Shown here one piece after another: positions 30,506-39,502 of a DNA stretch of 64,000 nt. The DNA is from an uncultured Lachnospiraceae bacterium (lineage in GTDB: Bacteria > Bacillota > Clostridia > Lachnospirales > Lachnospiraceae): positions 1-64,000 of the forward strand of contig CANQVH010000005.1 of the NCBI GenBank assembly GCA_947627245.1, read 5' to 3'. The translations under genes and the position numbers were made by a program. Positions within the stretch are counted from its first letter, which is position 1; the number at the start of each line of letters is the position of its first letter. A model generated the notes under the pieces. That model saw nothing but the letters and a program-made list of their open reading frames with translations. It ran no database searches and was not told where the DNA came from.

Positions 30506-32333
30506 GGTGTCAATTATAGTATTAACATGGAATGGATTAACATATACAAAAAAATTTTTAAAATCGTTGTTCGGCAACACCGATTATGACAATTATGAGG
30601 TAATTGTTGTAGATAATTGCAGTACAGATGGGACAATAGAATACCTTGAGAGAATTGATAATATTAGGTTAATAAGAAATAAGGAAAACCTTGGATTTGT
30701 AAGAGGAAATAATATTGCATTAGCACAGATTACAGAAGGCGATGTGGTACTTTTAAATAACGATATGGTAATTGAACAAAAGGACTGGTTGACGATACTG
30801 AATAAAGTGGCTTATGAGAGGGATAATGTAGGCATAGTCGGTTGCCGATTAATAAATGATAAAGGACAATTATTGCATGCCGGAACATATATTTATCCGG
30901 AAACATTCTGGGGACAGCAGATTGGCGGTGGACAGAAAGATATTAATCAGTATACAGGCAATCGTGAAGTAGAAGGCATAGTATTTGCTTGCGCATATAT
31001 AAAAAGAGAAGTTCTGGAGAAGTTAGGCGGACTTAATGAGGCTTTTTTTTCATATTTTGAAGATACAGATTTCTGCTTAAGGGCACGAGATATAGGATAC
31101 AAAACGATATGTTGTGGTGAGGTGACGCTTACGCATTTTCAGAATATATCGACAGAGGTGAATGAAGTAAGCTTTAGCGATATTTTTTTAAAGTCGCAAA
31201 AATCATTTAAGGAGATATGGAAGAGTAGTCTGGAAAATAAGTATACAAAAAAAATGGCGTGGCATTCCATAATAAATTTTCCGTCTGGTTATGCAGTTTC
31301 TGCCAAAAACTTTATGTTGGCATTAGATAAACAGCATGTTGATATTCGGTATCAATACGTATATGGAAAAGGAACGCCATTTCCTGTCGACGAACCAAAA
31401 GTAAGTAATAATTATATAATCGATATTATCAGGAGAAGAAAATTTGATACTAATATACCGCAAGTGGTTTATGGACAGGGGGATGTATTTAAAAGAAACA
31501 CGGGTATTTATAAGATCGGCTATACGATGTTGGAAACTACAGGTATACCAAAAGAATGGGCAGAGCAAGCAAATTCAATGGACGAAGTGTGGGTTCCTTC
31601 GAGTTTTAACGTAGAAACTTTTAGAAATAGCGGAGTAAATGTACCAATCTATGTGATGCCGCTTGGAATTGATCCTGATTTTTTTAATTTGAAAATTAAA
31701 TCATACAAAAAGCATTCTAAATATACATTTTTATCAGTATTTGAATGGGGAGAAAGAAAAGCACCAGAAGTCCTTTTGCGAGCGTATACGGCTGCATTTA
31801 GTAAATCAGACGATGTCGTATTAGTTTGTAAGGTTTTCAACAATGATGGAAGCATAAATGTAAATGAGCAAATTAGAAAATTACAACTTCCATCAGATGG
31901 CCCGGAGATTATTTTCCTGTATAATTATAATATTCCGGATTATCAGATGTCGACATTATATCGGTCTGCAGATTGTTTTGTATTGCCTACGAGAGGTGAG
32001 GGATGGGGGATGCCAATCTTGGAGGCTATGGCTTGTGGATTGCCAACAATAGCGACAGGATGGAGTTCTCAGACTGATTTTTTCAATACAGATAATGGTT
32101 ATTTAATAGATGTAAAGCGGTTTATAGATGCGAAAGCTAAATGCCCATATTACGAAGGGTTTCAGTGGGCAGATCCTGACGAGGATCACTTGATAGAATT
32201 GTTTAGATATGTTTACGAACACCAGGAAGAGGCACGTATAAAAGGAATGCGGGCAGCAGAAGAGGTTAAAGAGAGGTGGACATGGGAGCAGGCTGCCAAG
32301 AAGATGGTTACAAGGCTTGATGCAATCAGGTAA
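30495..32333 (+). CDS. Bifunctional GT2-GT4 glycosyltransferase
   Basis: About 612 aa. N-terminal GT2 (GT-A) domain, residues 1 to about 230: VSIIVLTWNGLTYTKKFLKSL, VVDNCSTDGTIEYL, NLGFVRGNNIALAQ, LLNNDMVI (DxD-type metal site), and FFSYFEDTDFCLRA. Residues about 250-610 form a GT4 domain with FLSVFEWGERKAPEVLLRAY and FVLPTRGEGWGMPILEAMACGLPTIATGWSSQTDF. Two active sites in one chain suggest that it adds two successive sugars or builds a repeating disaccharide. An ATG at 30486 in the same frame is an alternative start. Overlaps the previous stop by 11 bp. Confidence 0.9.
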   Translation: MKNKVSIIVLTWNGLTYTKKFLKSLFGNTDYDNYEVIVVDNCSTDGTIEYLERIDNIRLIRNKENLGFVRGNNIALAQITEGDVVLLNNDMVIEQKDWLTILNKVAYERDNVGIVGCRLINDKGQLLHAGTYIYPETFWGQQIGGGQKDINQYTGNREVEGIVFACAYIKREVLEKLGGLNEAFFSYFEDTDFCLRARDIGYKTICCGEVTLTHFQNISTEVNEVSFSDIFLKSQKSFKEIWKSSLENKYTKKMAWHSIINFPSGYAVSAKNFMLALDKQHVDIRYQYVYGKGTPFPVDEPKVSNNYIIDIIRRRKFDTNIPQVVYGQGDVFKRNTGIYKIGYTMLETTGIPKEWAEQANSMDEVWVPSSFNVETFRNSGVNVPIYVMPLGIDPDFFNLKIKSYKKHSKYTFLSVFEWGERKAPEVLLRAYTAAFSKSDDVVLVCKVFNNDGSINVNEQIRKLQLPSDGPEIIFLYNYNIPDYQMSTLYRSADCFVLPTRGEGWGMPILEAMACGLPTIATGWSSQTDFFNTDNGYLIDVKRFIDAKAKCPYYEGFQWADPDEDHLIELFRYVYEHQEEARIKGMRAAEEVKERWTWEQAAKKMVTRLDAIR

Positions 32334-32377
32334 TTTATAGGACAAATTAAAGCATTCAAAGCGGGGGAATTTTTACA

Positions 32378-33154
32378 ATGCATAAAATAGGCGAAATATA
32401 TTATTATCGTACTATGATTCAGAACTTGGTGCACAGAGACTTAAGAGGCAGGTATAAGGGCTCTGTTTTGGGCTTTGCTTGGACATTTTTAAATCCGCTA
32501 TTGCAATTGATTGTATATACGATTGTATTTTCAAGAATAATGAGATCTGGAATCACTGACTACTACCTTTTCCTTTTTGTGGCTTTGATACCATGGATTT
32601 TTTTTAGCACATCTCTAACTGGAGGGTCAAGTTGTATTCTAGCGCAAAAAGAGTTGGTTAAAAAAATATATTTTCCAAGAGAAGTGTTACCGATTTCCCA
32701 TGTAACCAGCCAACTTGCAAATATGTTGTTTTCATTAGTGGTTGTTTTTGCTGCATTGTTGGTTTCTGGAAAGGGCATAAAGATTAGACTTTTACCATAT
32801 TTAATTCCGGTTATTTTGGTGGAGTATCTTCTGGCGCTAGGTATTGCTTTCTTGTCGTCAGCGCTGACAGTATATTTCAGAGATTTAGAGCATGTGCTGG
32901 TAGTGATTGCCATGGCGTGGCAATTTCTAAGTCCGGTCATGTATCCGATTGATATGGTTCCGGATGAGTGGAAGTCTATATTTATGCTTAACCCGATGAG
33001 TTCTGTTATCATTGCGTATAGGGATGTTTTGTACTATCAGCAGGTTCCCGCGTTAAAAACCTTAATTACGGCTCTTATTTTAGGCGCATTATTTTTGGCT
33101 GTTGGGTGGGTTTTGTTCGGAAGATTGGAAAAACACTTTGCGGAGGAATTATGA
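32378..33154 (+). CDS. wzm: Polysaccharide ABC exporter, permease
   Basis: 258 aa with six hydrophobic segments, ABC-2 type. The N-terminal amphipathic stretch VHRDLRGRYKGSVLGFAWTFLNPLLQLIVYTIVF is typical of Wzm/TagG/RgpC permeases. The C-terminal MNPMSSVIIAYRDVLYY-like stretch (LNPMSSVIIAYRDVLYYQQ) is also family-typical. It forms the channel that moves lipid-linked glycan across the membrane, with the ATPase encoded next. Stop overlaps the ATPase start (ATGA), which couples their translation. Confidence 0.93.
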   Translation: MHKIGEIYYYRTMIQNLVHRDLRGRYKGSVLGFAWTFLNPLLQLIVYTIVFSRIMRSGITDYYLFLFVALIPWIFFSTSLTGGSSCILAQKELVKKIYFPREVLPISHVTSQLANMLFSLVVVFAALLVSGKGIKIRLLPYLIPVILVEYLLALGIAFLSSALTVYFRDLEHVLVVIAMAWQFLSPVMYPIDMVPDEWKSIFMLNPMSSVIIAYRDVLYYQQVPALKTLITALILGALFLAVGWVLFGRLEKHFAEEL

Positions 33155-34449
33155 TGGATACAGCTAATGCAATAGAAGTTCAAAATGTTTCTAAGAGCTT
33201 TAAAGTATATTTTGATAAAGGTCATACAATCAAAGAACATGTAGTATCAAGCAAAAGGAGACGATATGAGAATCGAGTTGTTTTGAAAGACATCAGTTTT
33301 TCTGTAAAACAAGGTGAGGCTGTTGGATTGATTGGGCATAATGGTTGTGGGAAGAGCACCACTCTTAAATTATTGACTAAGATTATGTATCCTGATAGTG
33401 GAATGATTAAGATGAAGGGCAGAGTTTCAAGTCTTATCGAGCTTGGAGCAGGATTTCATCCTGATATGAGCGGCCGTGAGAATATTTATATTAATGCTTC
33501 AATCTTCGGATTGGGGAAAAAGGAAATAGATCAACGTCTGGATGATATCATTGCCTTTTCGGAATTGGAAGAATTCATTGACAATCCAGTCAGGACATAT
33601 TCGTCAGGAATGTACATGCGCTTGGCTTTTTCTGTTGCTATTAATGTTGATGCAGATATATTGCTAATTGATGAGATTTTAGCTGTTGGTGATGTAAATT
33701 TCCAGGCAAAATGCTTCGATCGATTAAGAGAGATTAAAGCCCAAGGGACAACAATTGTGATTGTATCGCATTCTTTAGGCCAGATTGAGCAGATATGTGA
33801 TAGATCTATTTGGATACATGATGGATTAATTAAAGCAGAAGGTTTGCCAAGAGATATACATCCAATGTATTTGAGTCTTATGGGTGAACGCAGGCAAGAG
33901 ATTGCAAAGAGAATGATTGTAAGAGAAAAAAAACAAATAAAAGATGAAATGAACGAGGAAGTTCAGGAAATAAGTGAAATAGAGCCTTTGAATGGATCCA
34001 ATGTGGGGAAGACTAAAGATGATAAACGGTGGGGAAACGGGAATGCGAGACTTCAATATATATATATATTGGATTCGAAAGGCCAGGAACAGACAGTTTT
34101 TAGAACGGGTGAGGATATCCAGATTAAATTGATATATAAAGTAAATAAACCTGTTAAAGATGCTGTGTTTGGAATAAGCATATTTCGAAGTGATGGGTTG
34201 CTGTGTTATGGTACAAATACTAAAATTGAAAGATTTGATATATTTGATTTAAAAAAAGATAGTGAGGTTTGGTTTGACTTGAATAATTTCAGTTTGTTGC
34301 CGGGTGAATATTCAGTAGATGTATCAATACTTTGCGGAGATGGAATCTCAGTAGATTTTTATAGAGAAGCAATTCATTTTGAGATGATGTCGGAGATAAG
34401 TGATATGGGAGTAATGCGTGCACAGCATATATGGCATATGAATCCCTGA
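33151..34449 (+). CDS. wzt: Polysaccharide ABC exporter, ATPase with C-terminal carbohydrate-binding domain
   Basis: 432 aa. The ABC domain (1 to about 245) has VVLKDISFSVKQGEAVGLIG, Walker A GHNGCGKST (62-70), the signature RTYSSGMYMRLAFS, Walker B ILLIDEILAVGD and the switch His in IVIVSHSLGQI. A charged linker (about 255-290) leads to a beta-rich domain (about 295-430: ARLQYIYILDSKGQEQTVFRTGEDIQIKLIYKV..) like Wzt_C, which in O9a-type systems binds the capped end of the finished chain before export. GGAGG sits 5 bp before ATGATG at 33151. Neighbour to the methyltransferase that may make that cap. Confidence 0.93.
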   Translation: MMDTANAIEVQNVSKSFKVYFDKGHTIKEHVVSSKRRRYENRVVLKDISFSVKQGEAVGLIGHNGCGKSTTLKLLTKIMYPDSGMIKMKGRVSSLIELGAGFHPDMSGRENIYINASIFGLGKKEIDQRLDDIIAFSELEEFIDNPVRTYSSGMYMRLAFSVAINVDADILLIDEILAVGDVNFQAKCFDRLREIKAQGTTIVIVSHSLGQIEQICDRSIWIHDGLIKAEGLPRDIHPMYLSLMGERRQEIAKRMIVREKKQIKDEMNEEVQEISEIEPLNGSNVGKTKDDKRWGNGNARLQYIYILDSKGQEQTVFRTGEDIQIKLIYKVNKPVKDAVFGISIFRSDGLLCYGTNTKIERFDIFDLKKDSEVWFDLNNFSLLPGEYSVDVSILCGDGISVDFYREAIHFEMMSEISDMGVMRAQHIWHMNP

Positions 34450-34466
34450 TTTTTTGGAGGTAGAAA

Positions 34467-35516
34467 ATGAGCAGTATGGACAATTTGTTTGATGAAATTA
34501 AACGCAATTTAGCAGAAGCAGATCAGGTAAAAAAGGTAGATAATATAGGAATAGCTACACAGAAACGACCGCATGGTTTTTTTATATTTATTAAAAAATT
34601 GATTTTAAAGTCTATAAAGTGGGCGATTTTGCCAAATCAGAATTTACAAACTCATTATAACGAGGAGATTCTTAAATCAGCAGTAATGATAGAGAATTAT
34701 TTAGAAAAGAATATAGAGAATATAGAGAGTTTGCGAAAGCAGATTTTGCTACTTGAAAAAAAGGCCAATATTTTAAAAACATATACTGATTATGTAATGG
34801 AAAAATTAGGAGTCAATTGTGATCTGGCATTATTACAAGATGTAAATTTCGACTATTTTAAATTTGAAAATAAGATGAGAGGGAGCAGGGATGTCATTAA
34901 AAAGAGCCAGGAAGTGTATGTGCATTATTTTAAAGAAAATGGCGGAGCTGTGGTATTGGATTTAGGTTGTGGTAGGGGAGAGTTTCTGGAACTAATGTAT
35001 GATAATGGTATAAAGGCTCAAGGGACGGATGTATATAAACCCTTTGTTGACTATTGTGTTAGACGCGGATTTAATGTAGAATGTTCTAATGCGCTGACAT
35101 ATTTGAGTGCTTTTCCGGATACATCAGTTGGCGGAATATTTATGGGGCAAGTGGTTGAACATGTTGGCAAGGATTATTTAATTGCACTTGTAAATATGGC
35201 ATACAATAAATTAAAACCAGGATGTTTTTTAATTCTGGAAACTCCAAACCCACAGTCGCTCTCCACATATAAAGATTTTTATTCTGATGTATCACATAGC
35301 ACGCCGATACATTTTGAGTATTTAAAAGAACTATTTCAGCAAGTAGGGTTTGAACATATTGAGCGATTTGAGAATCCATTTGCCTTCTGTGATAACTCGT
35401 TAGTTTTATTGGAGGGAGAGCAGATCGATAATTTAAAAGAGTTTAACGATGGAATAAAAATAGCGAATGAGTTGATTTTTGGCTGTAGAGACTATACTTT
35501 AATTGCCAGAAAATGA
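34467..35516 (+). CDS. Coiled-coil class I SAM methyltransferase
   Basis: 349 aa. Residues 1 to about 110 are helical: a basic amphipathic helix (FFIFIKKLILKSIKWAIL) and a long coiled coil (ENYLEKNIENIESLRKQILLLEKKANIL). Residues about 140-349 form a Rossmann methyltransferase with motif I VVLDLGCGRGEFLELM (near 162-176), GTDVYKPFVDYC, and FMGQVVEHV. Directly behind Wzt, with GGAGG at its start. In WbdD-type systems a coiled-coil methyltransferase caps the growing chain and measures its length; this gene has the same parts in a different order. Target unknown; rhamnose or other sugar O-methylation is also possible. Ends with an ATGA overlap. Confidence 0.85.
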   Translation: MSSMDNLFDEIKRNLAEADQVKKVDNIGIATQKRPHGFFIFIKKLILKSIKWAILPNQNLQTHYNEEILKSAVMIENYLEKNIENIESLRKQILLLEKKANILKTYTDYVMEKLGVNCDLALLQDVNFDYFKFENKMRGSRDVIKKSQEVYVHYFKENGGAVVLDLGCGRGEFLELMYDNGIKAQGTDVYKPFVDYCVRRGFNVECSNALTYLSAFPDTSVGGIFMGQVVEHVGKDYLIALVNMAYNKLKPGCFLILETPNPQSLSTYKDFYSDVSHSTPIHFEYLKELFQQVGFEHIERFENPFAFCDNSLVLLEGEQIDNLKEFNDGIKIANELIFGCRDYTLIARK

Positions 35517-36586
35517 TGCCAGGAAGAGAAGTGGGAATATTGAGAAAAAAGAAAATTGGGGTTTTATGTGCAAAGGTGCCATTTATTAGAGGGGGAGCTG
35601 AATTACATGTCGGAAGTTTGGTCTCGCAATTAAATATTCGGGGGTTTGATGCAGAATTAATTACGATACCTTATAAATGGTATCCGGAATATTCATTGTA
35701 CGATTCTATGCTTGCATGGAGAATGTTGGATTTTTCGAATGGGAGTGATATGGAAAAGGACTTATTAATCCCAACAAAATTTCCTTCTTATGGAGTAAAG
35801 CATGACAATAAGATCGCATGGGTGATACACCAATTTCGCCAGGTGTACGATTTGTATGAGAGTACGTATGGGTATGCTGCACTTCCAGAAGGAGAGCGAA
35901 TTAGAAATAATGTAATGAAATATGACAATATTACTTTAAGTGAGTGTAAAAAGATATTTTCTAATTCAAAGACAGTGGAGGAAAGAACAAAAAGATACAA
36001 TGGATTAGATTGTGAAGCTCTGTATCATCCACCAAGCCTTGTTGGTAAGTATTATAGTGAATCATATAGTGACTATATTTTGTCTGTAGGTAGGCTCGAC
36101 AAGCTGAAGAGAAATGATTTGCTTATAAGATCAATGTGCTATTGTGACTCTAAAATAAAGGCTATAATAGCAGGAAGAGGATATGAAATGCAAAGGCTTA
36201 AGCAACTTGCAGAGGAGTATGGAGTGGCTGAGCGGATTAAGTTTTTAGGATATGTTCCTGATGAAAAGTTACTTGAACTTTATGCAAATGCGTTTGCTGT
36301 TTTCTTTGCACCAGTGGATGAAGACTACGGATACATTACGCTGGAGGCATTTTTATCACATAAGCCTGTTATTACTGCAACAGATTCAGGGGGAGTTTTG
36401 GAATTTGTTGAAGATGATGCTAATGGATATATTTGTGAGCCTAAGTCGGAGGCTATTGGAAATAGAATAAATGAGCTTTACCATAGTAGGAGAAAATGCA
36501 AGGAGTTTGGGGAGATGGGGTATATGGCGGTGAAAGATATTTCTTGGGATCACGTGATAGATCTTTTGACGGAATCAATCAGGTAA
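35513..36586 (+). CDS. GT4 family glycosyltransferase
   Basis: 357 aa. N-terminal domain: KIGVLCAKVPFIRGGAELHVGSLVSQL, LYDSMLAWRMLDFSN, FPSYGVKHDNKIAWVIHQFRQVYDLY. C-terminal donor domain: DYILSVGRLDKLKRNDLLIRSM, IIAGRGYEMQRLKQLAEEYG, IKFLGYVPDEKLLELYANAFAVFFAPVDEDYGYITLEAFLSHKPVITATDSGG. All motifs are intact. It overlaps the methyltransferase stop and is followed 32 bp later by a diverged paralogue. Confidence 0.88.
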   Translation: MMPGREVGILRKKKIGVLCAKVPFIRGGAELHVGSLVSQLNIRGFDAELITIPYKWYPEYSLYDSMLAWRMLDFSNGSDMEKDLLIPTKFPSYGVKHDNKIAWVIHQFRQVYDLYESTYGYAALPEGERIRNNVMKYDNITLSECKKIFSNSKTVEERTKRYNGLDCEALYHPPSLVGKYYSESYSDYILSVGRLDKLKRNDLLIRSMCYCDSKIKAIIAGRGYEMQRLKQLAEEYGVAERIKFLGYVPDEKLLELYANAFAVFFAPVDEDYGYITLEAFLSHKPVITATDSGGVLEFVEDDANGYICEPKSEAIGNRINELYHSRRKCKEFGEMGYMAVKDISWDHVIDLLTESIR

Positions 36587-36618
36587 ATTTTCTGTAAGCA
36601 GTCGGGAGGAGCGAGAAA

Positions 36619-37656
36619 TTGAAGCGTCGTGGAAGAGTGGCAATTCTTCAGACTATGAGGTCAAAGATTAGCGTAGAAGAAAATACAATAATAGATAATC
36701 TAATTAAGAATTTGAAGTTATATGGATTTGAAACGGAATTGATTTCGCTTCCGTTTCATACGCACACGCAACGTGCGTTATATAATAGTATGCTGTTGTG
36801 GAAATTGATTGATTTGCAAGAAAGCGACGGAACGAAAATAGATCTCATTATTTCCACAAGTTTCCCGAATTTCGGACTTGAGCATTCAAATAAAGTATGC
36901 TGGCTATTAGGATGTTCTCCGATAATGAATAATGTGGAGAGTAAAAAGGAGAAAATATATGACGAAGAGACTTTGCGTAGGATGAGGAATTACGGATATG
37001 TAGCATTAAAAAACTGTAATCGTGTTTATGCACGTACTGATAAGATATGTTCTCTTGTAAAAACGCAAAGTGATATACCCTGTGTTCCGTTATACCATCC
37101 ACCTCGACTGGAGGGACAATATTTTTGTGACACATACGATGATTATATTTTAGTTGATATATGTAACTGTATAGAAACAGATGTAAGATTTATAATACGC
37201 GCTACGGCTAAATTTGATTTACATATTAATGTGAAAATAATATGTGAAAAGAAGCATGATGAAATATATGCTGCAGAAATACAAAATTGCGGGGTTAGTG
37301 ATAGAATATTTTTCTATGCTGATGTCAGTGATGAAGAGATATTATGTTTGTATTCGAAAGCGTATGCAGTTATTACGTTTGAAGATTACAATAGATATCC
37401 AGAAAGCATGCTGGAAGCATTTATGTCTCAAAAACCTGTGATTTCTGTTGGAGCTATAGAAGATATGCCATCTTTTTTTGAAGCAGATTATAATGGATTT
37501 TTCTGCGAACGGGATGGAGAAAAGTTTGTAGAGTGTGTTAATTTATTGTTTCATGATAAACAGAAATGTAAAAGAATGGGAACTGAGGGTTATCAAAAAG
37601 TAAAAAGTATTTCTTGGGATGTAGTAATAAACTCATTGACAAATTTGAACTATTAA
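36619..37656 (+). CDS. Degenerate GT4 paralogue, TTG start
   Basis: 345 aa. It is a clear paralogue of the gene before it: LYNSMLLWKLIDLQ, FPNFGLEHSNKVCWLLG, VPLYHPPRLEGQYFCDTYDDYIL and VKSISWDVVINSL align with matching stretches there. The donor half has lost key positions: the SVGRLDKLKR motif is VDICNCIETD, and PVDEDYGYITLEAF is FEDYNRYPESMLEAF. It may be a pseudoenzyme that pairs with its active neighbour, or an enzyme with shifted specificity. The frame is intact over the whole length. TTG start at 36619 has GGGAGGAG about 9 bp upstream. Confidence 0.75.
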   Translation: MKRRGRVAILQTMRSKISVEENTIIDNLIKNLKLYGFETELISLPFHTHTQRALYNSMLLWKLIDLQESDGTKIDLIISTSFPNFGLEHSNKVCWLLGCSPIMNNVESKKEKIYDEETLRRMRNYGYVALKNCNRVYARTDKICSLVKTQSDIPCVPLYHPPRLEGQYFCDTYDDYILVDICNCIETDVRFIIRATAKFDLHINVKIICEKKHDEIYAAEIQNCGVSDRIFFYADVSDEEILCLYSKAYAVITFEDYNRYPESMLEAFMSQKPVISVGAIEDMPSFFEADYNGFFCERDGEKFVECVNLLFHDKQKCKRMGTEGYQKVKSISWDVVINSLTNLNY

Positions 37657-37666
37657 GGAGAGAAAA

Positions 37667-38983
37667 ATGAAAATAGCTTATTTATCTCCGTTGACTCCGG
37701 AACGATCAGGCATTGCTGATTTTAGTGAAGAACTTGTACAAAAGTTGAATAATTATGTTGACATAGATTTATTTTACAATGATATCCCAGATAATCCGGA
37801 TATATTTTGGAAATTCACTTGTATACCTATAGAGGAATTTGATCGACAGGAGATTCGGGATCAGTATGATCTATTTGTGTATCAGTTGGGCAATAATATT
37901 GATTTTCATCGAAAAATAATGGAATATGCTTTAAAATATCCAGGTATTATTGAAGTGCATGATTTCTGTATGTGTGATGCGGTAATTTTATTTTGTAAGA
38001 GTAAAGAGGCTTGTTTGGATTGGGTATTGAAAAGTGATGGTGAAGAGGCCAGAGCAAAATTAGATTATTTTTATACAAATGGCGGCTTGCCACCGTGGCA
38101 AGCAGACCCATGGCAAATGCCGATGCTCAGGCCATTTGTTGAAAAATCTAAAGCAGTAATTGTTCATACGAAAAAAAATAAAAAGAGAATACAAAAGCTG
38201 TGCAATGATGCTTTGATAAAAAACATAGCGCTCCATACATCGGAAATAGCTGATGATATTGAATTGTTAAAAAAACAAGCACGAAAAAGATTGAATATTT
38301 CGGAAGATATCATGATGTTTGGAAGCTTTGGACAAGCAAGTGCTTCAAAGCGCGTTAAGGAGATTGTAAAAGCGTTGGGCCGCTATAAGAAAGAATTTCC
38401 CAACGATGTATTTTATTATTACATTGTAGGAGAAGTGGTGAAAGAAGTTGGAATTAGTGAGTGCATAGTGGAAAACAATTTATCTGAAAATGTCAAAATA
38501 TGCGGACATGTTAGTTTGGTTCAATTTGAAGAATATATGAAGGCGTGTGATTTTTGTTTGAATTTACGTTATCCATATCGTGGAGAGACTTCAGGTAGTC
38601 TACATAGAATGTTAGGATATGGTAAAATGGCATTTGTAACAGATATTGATTCTTTTTCAGATTATCCAGATTCTTGTACAATAAAAATTCCTTATGGAGA
38701 AAAGGAGTGTGATGCCCTTTACCAAGAGCTAAAGAAGGTACTGCAAGGGGGAACAAATTATCAAAAAATGGGCAGAAATGCATGGGAATATGCAAAGAAA
38801 AATCTTGATTTAGACAACAACACAAAAGAATATTATGCATTTTTTAGGCAATTTATTGACATGGAAGAAAAAATAAAAGAAATAATAGACCAAGCGTATG
38901 ATGTTGAATTGAGAGAAATAGGCTATAGGACGCATCTTATGAAAAAAATGAAATGGTTTGAAGATCAATATAGCATTGAATAA
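37667..38983 (+). CDS. GT4-like glycosyltransferase
   Basis: 438 aa. Starts with MKIAYLSPLTPERSGIADFSEELVQKL, the usual opening of a GT4 subgroup found in clusters with repeated sugars. The donor half has MMFGSFGQASASKRVKEIVKALGRYKKEFPN, VKICGHVSLVQFEEYMKACDFCLNLRYPYRGETSGSLHRMLGYGKMAFVTDIDSF. The last ~60 residues are helical and charged. GGAGAG lies before the ATG, 10 bp after the previous stop. Sugar donor unknown. Confidence 0.85.
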   Translation: MKIAYLSPLTPERSGIADFSEELVQKLNNYVDIDLFYNDIPDNPDIFWKFTCIPIEEFDRQEIRDQYDLFVYQLGNNIDFHRKIMEYALKYPGIIEVHDFCMCDAVILFCKSKEACLDWVLKSDGEEARAKLDYFYTNGGLPPWQADPWQMPMLRPFVEKSKAVIVHTKKNKKRIQKLCNDALIKNIALHTSEIADDIELLKKQARKRLNISEDIMMFGSFGQASASKRVKEIVKALGRYKKEFPNDVFYYYIVGEVVKEVGISECIVENNLSENVKICGHVSLVQFEEYMKACDFCLNLRYPYRGETSGSLHRMLGYGKMAFVTDIDSFSDYPDSCTIKIPYGEKECDALYQELKKVLQGGTNYQKMGRNAWEYAKKNLDLDNNTKEYYAFFRQFIDMEEKIKEIIDQAYDVELREIGYRTHLMKKMKWFEDQYSIE

Positions 38984-39502
38984 GACTTTTTCTTAAAGGA
39001 AGAAGCAGAGAGATGTAAAATAAAGTCATTTATACCTTTTGAATTTTTGATAATTGCGAGATGAGATGTTTTTGGATTTACAGGTAATTTTCAGGAAAGC
39101 ATAGGGATGATCTGATACACGGAGTGAAAGATATATGTTCGTATTATGAAAGATTTTAGTGGGTGGATTTAGATGAGTGGTATATGGTTGAAGAGGTAGA
39201 TATTGAAAATGCAAATAAAATCAGGAAGTATTTGAAAGGGCGATAAAGCAGTATAGAAATATATAAAAGGATTGGGTAAAAGAATTAAGAATAAATATTA
39301 GAGCACAGAATACTGAGAGATATTGTGATTTTAAATCTAATTATATGATACACGCATGTAAACAGTGTATGTGAAAGGTATAGGATTATATAGCATTTTA
39401 GCAGGATCGATAAGGACGTAATAATTCGATCCTAATATTATAATAAAAGATATACTTGCAACCTTAATTATTATTTTAAGATAGTTTGAGAGGAGCATTT
39501 AG
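38984..39502. other. 519-bp AT-rich gap with a possible gene remnant and a hairpin
   Basis: No intact gene. At 39160-39246 a 28-codon open stretch (WVDLDEWYMVEEVDIENANK..) reads like a coding fragment but has no start and is preceded by TAG. A perfect 8-bp hairpin, AGGATCGA/TCGATCCT, lies at 39403-39433, followed by an AT-rich tract (TATTATAATAAAAGATATACT) that may hold a promoter for the next gene; no -35 with normal spacing is seen. The gap splits two transcription blocks. Confidence 0.5.
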
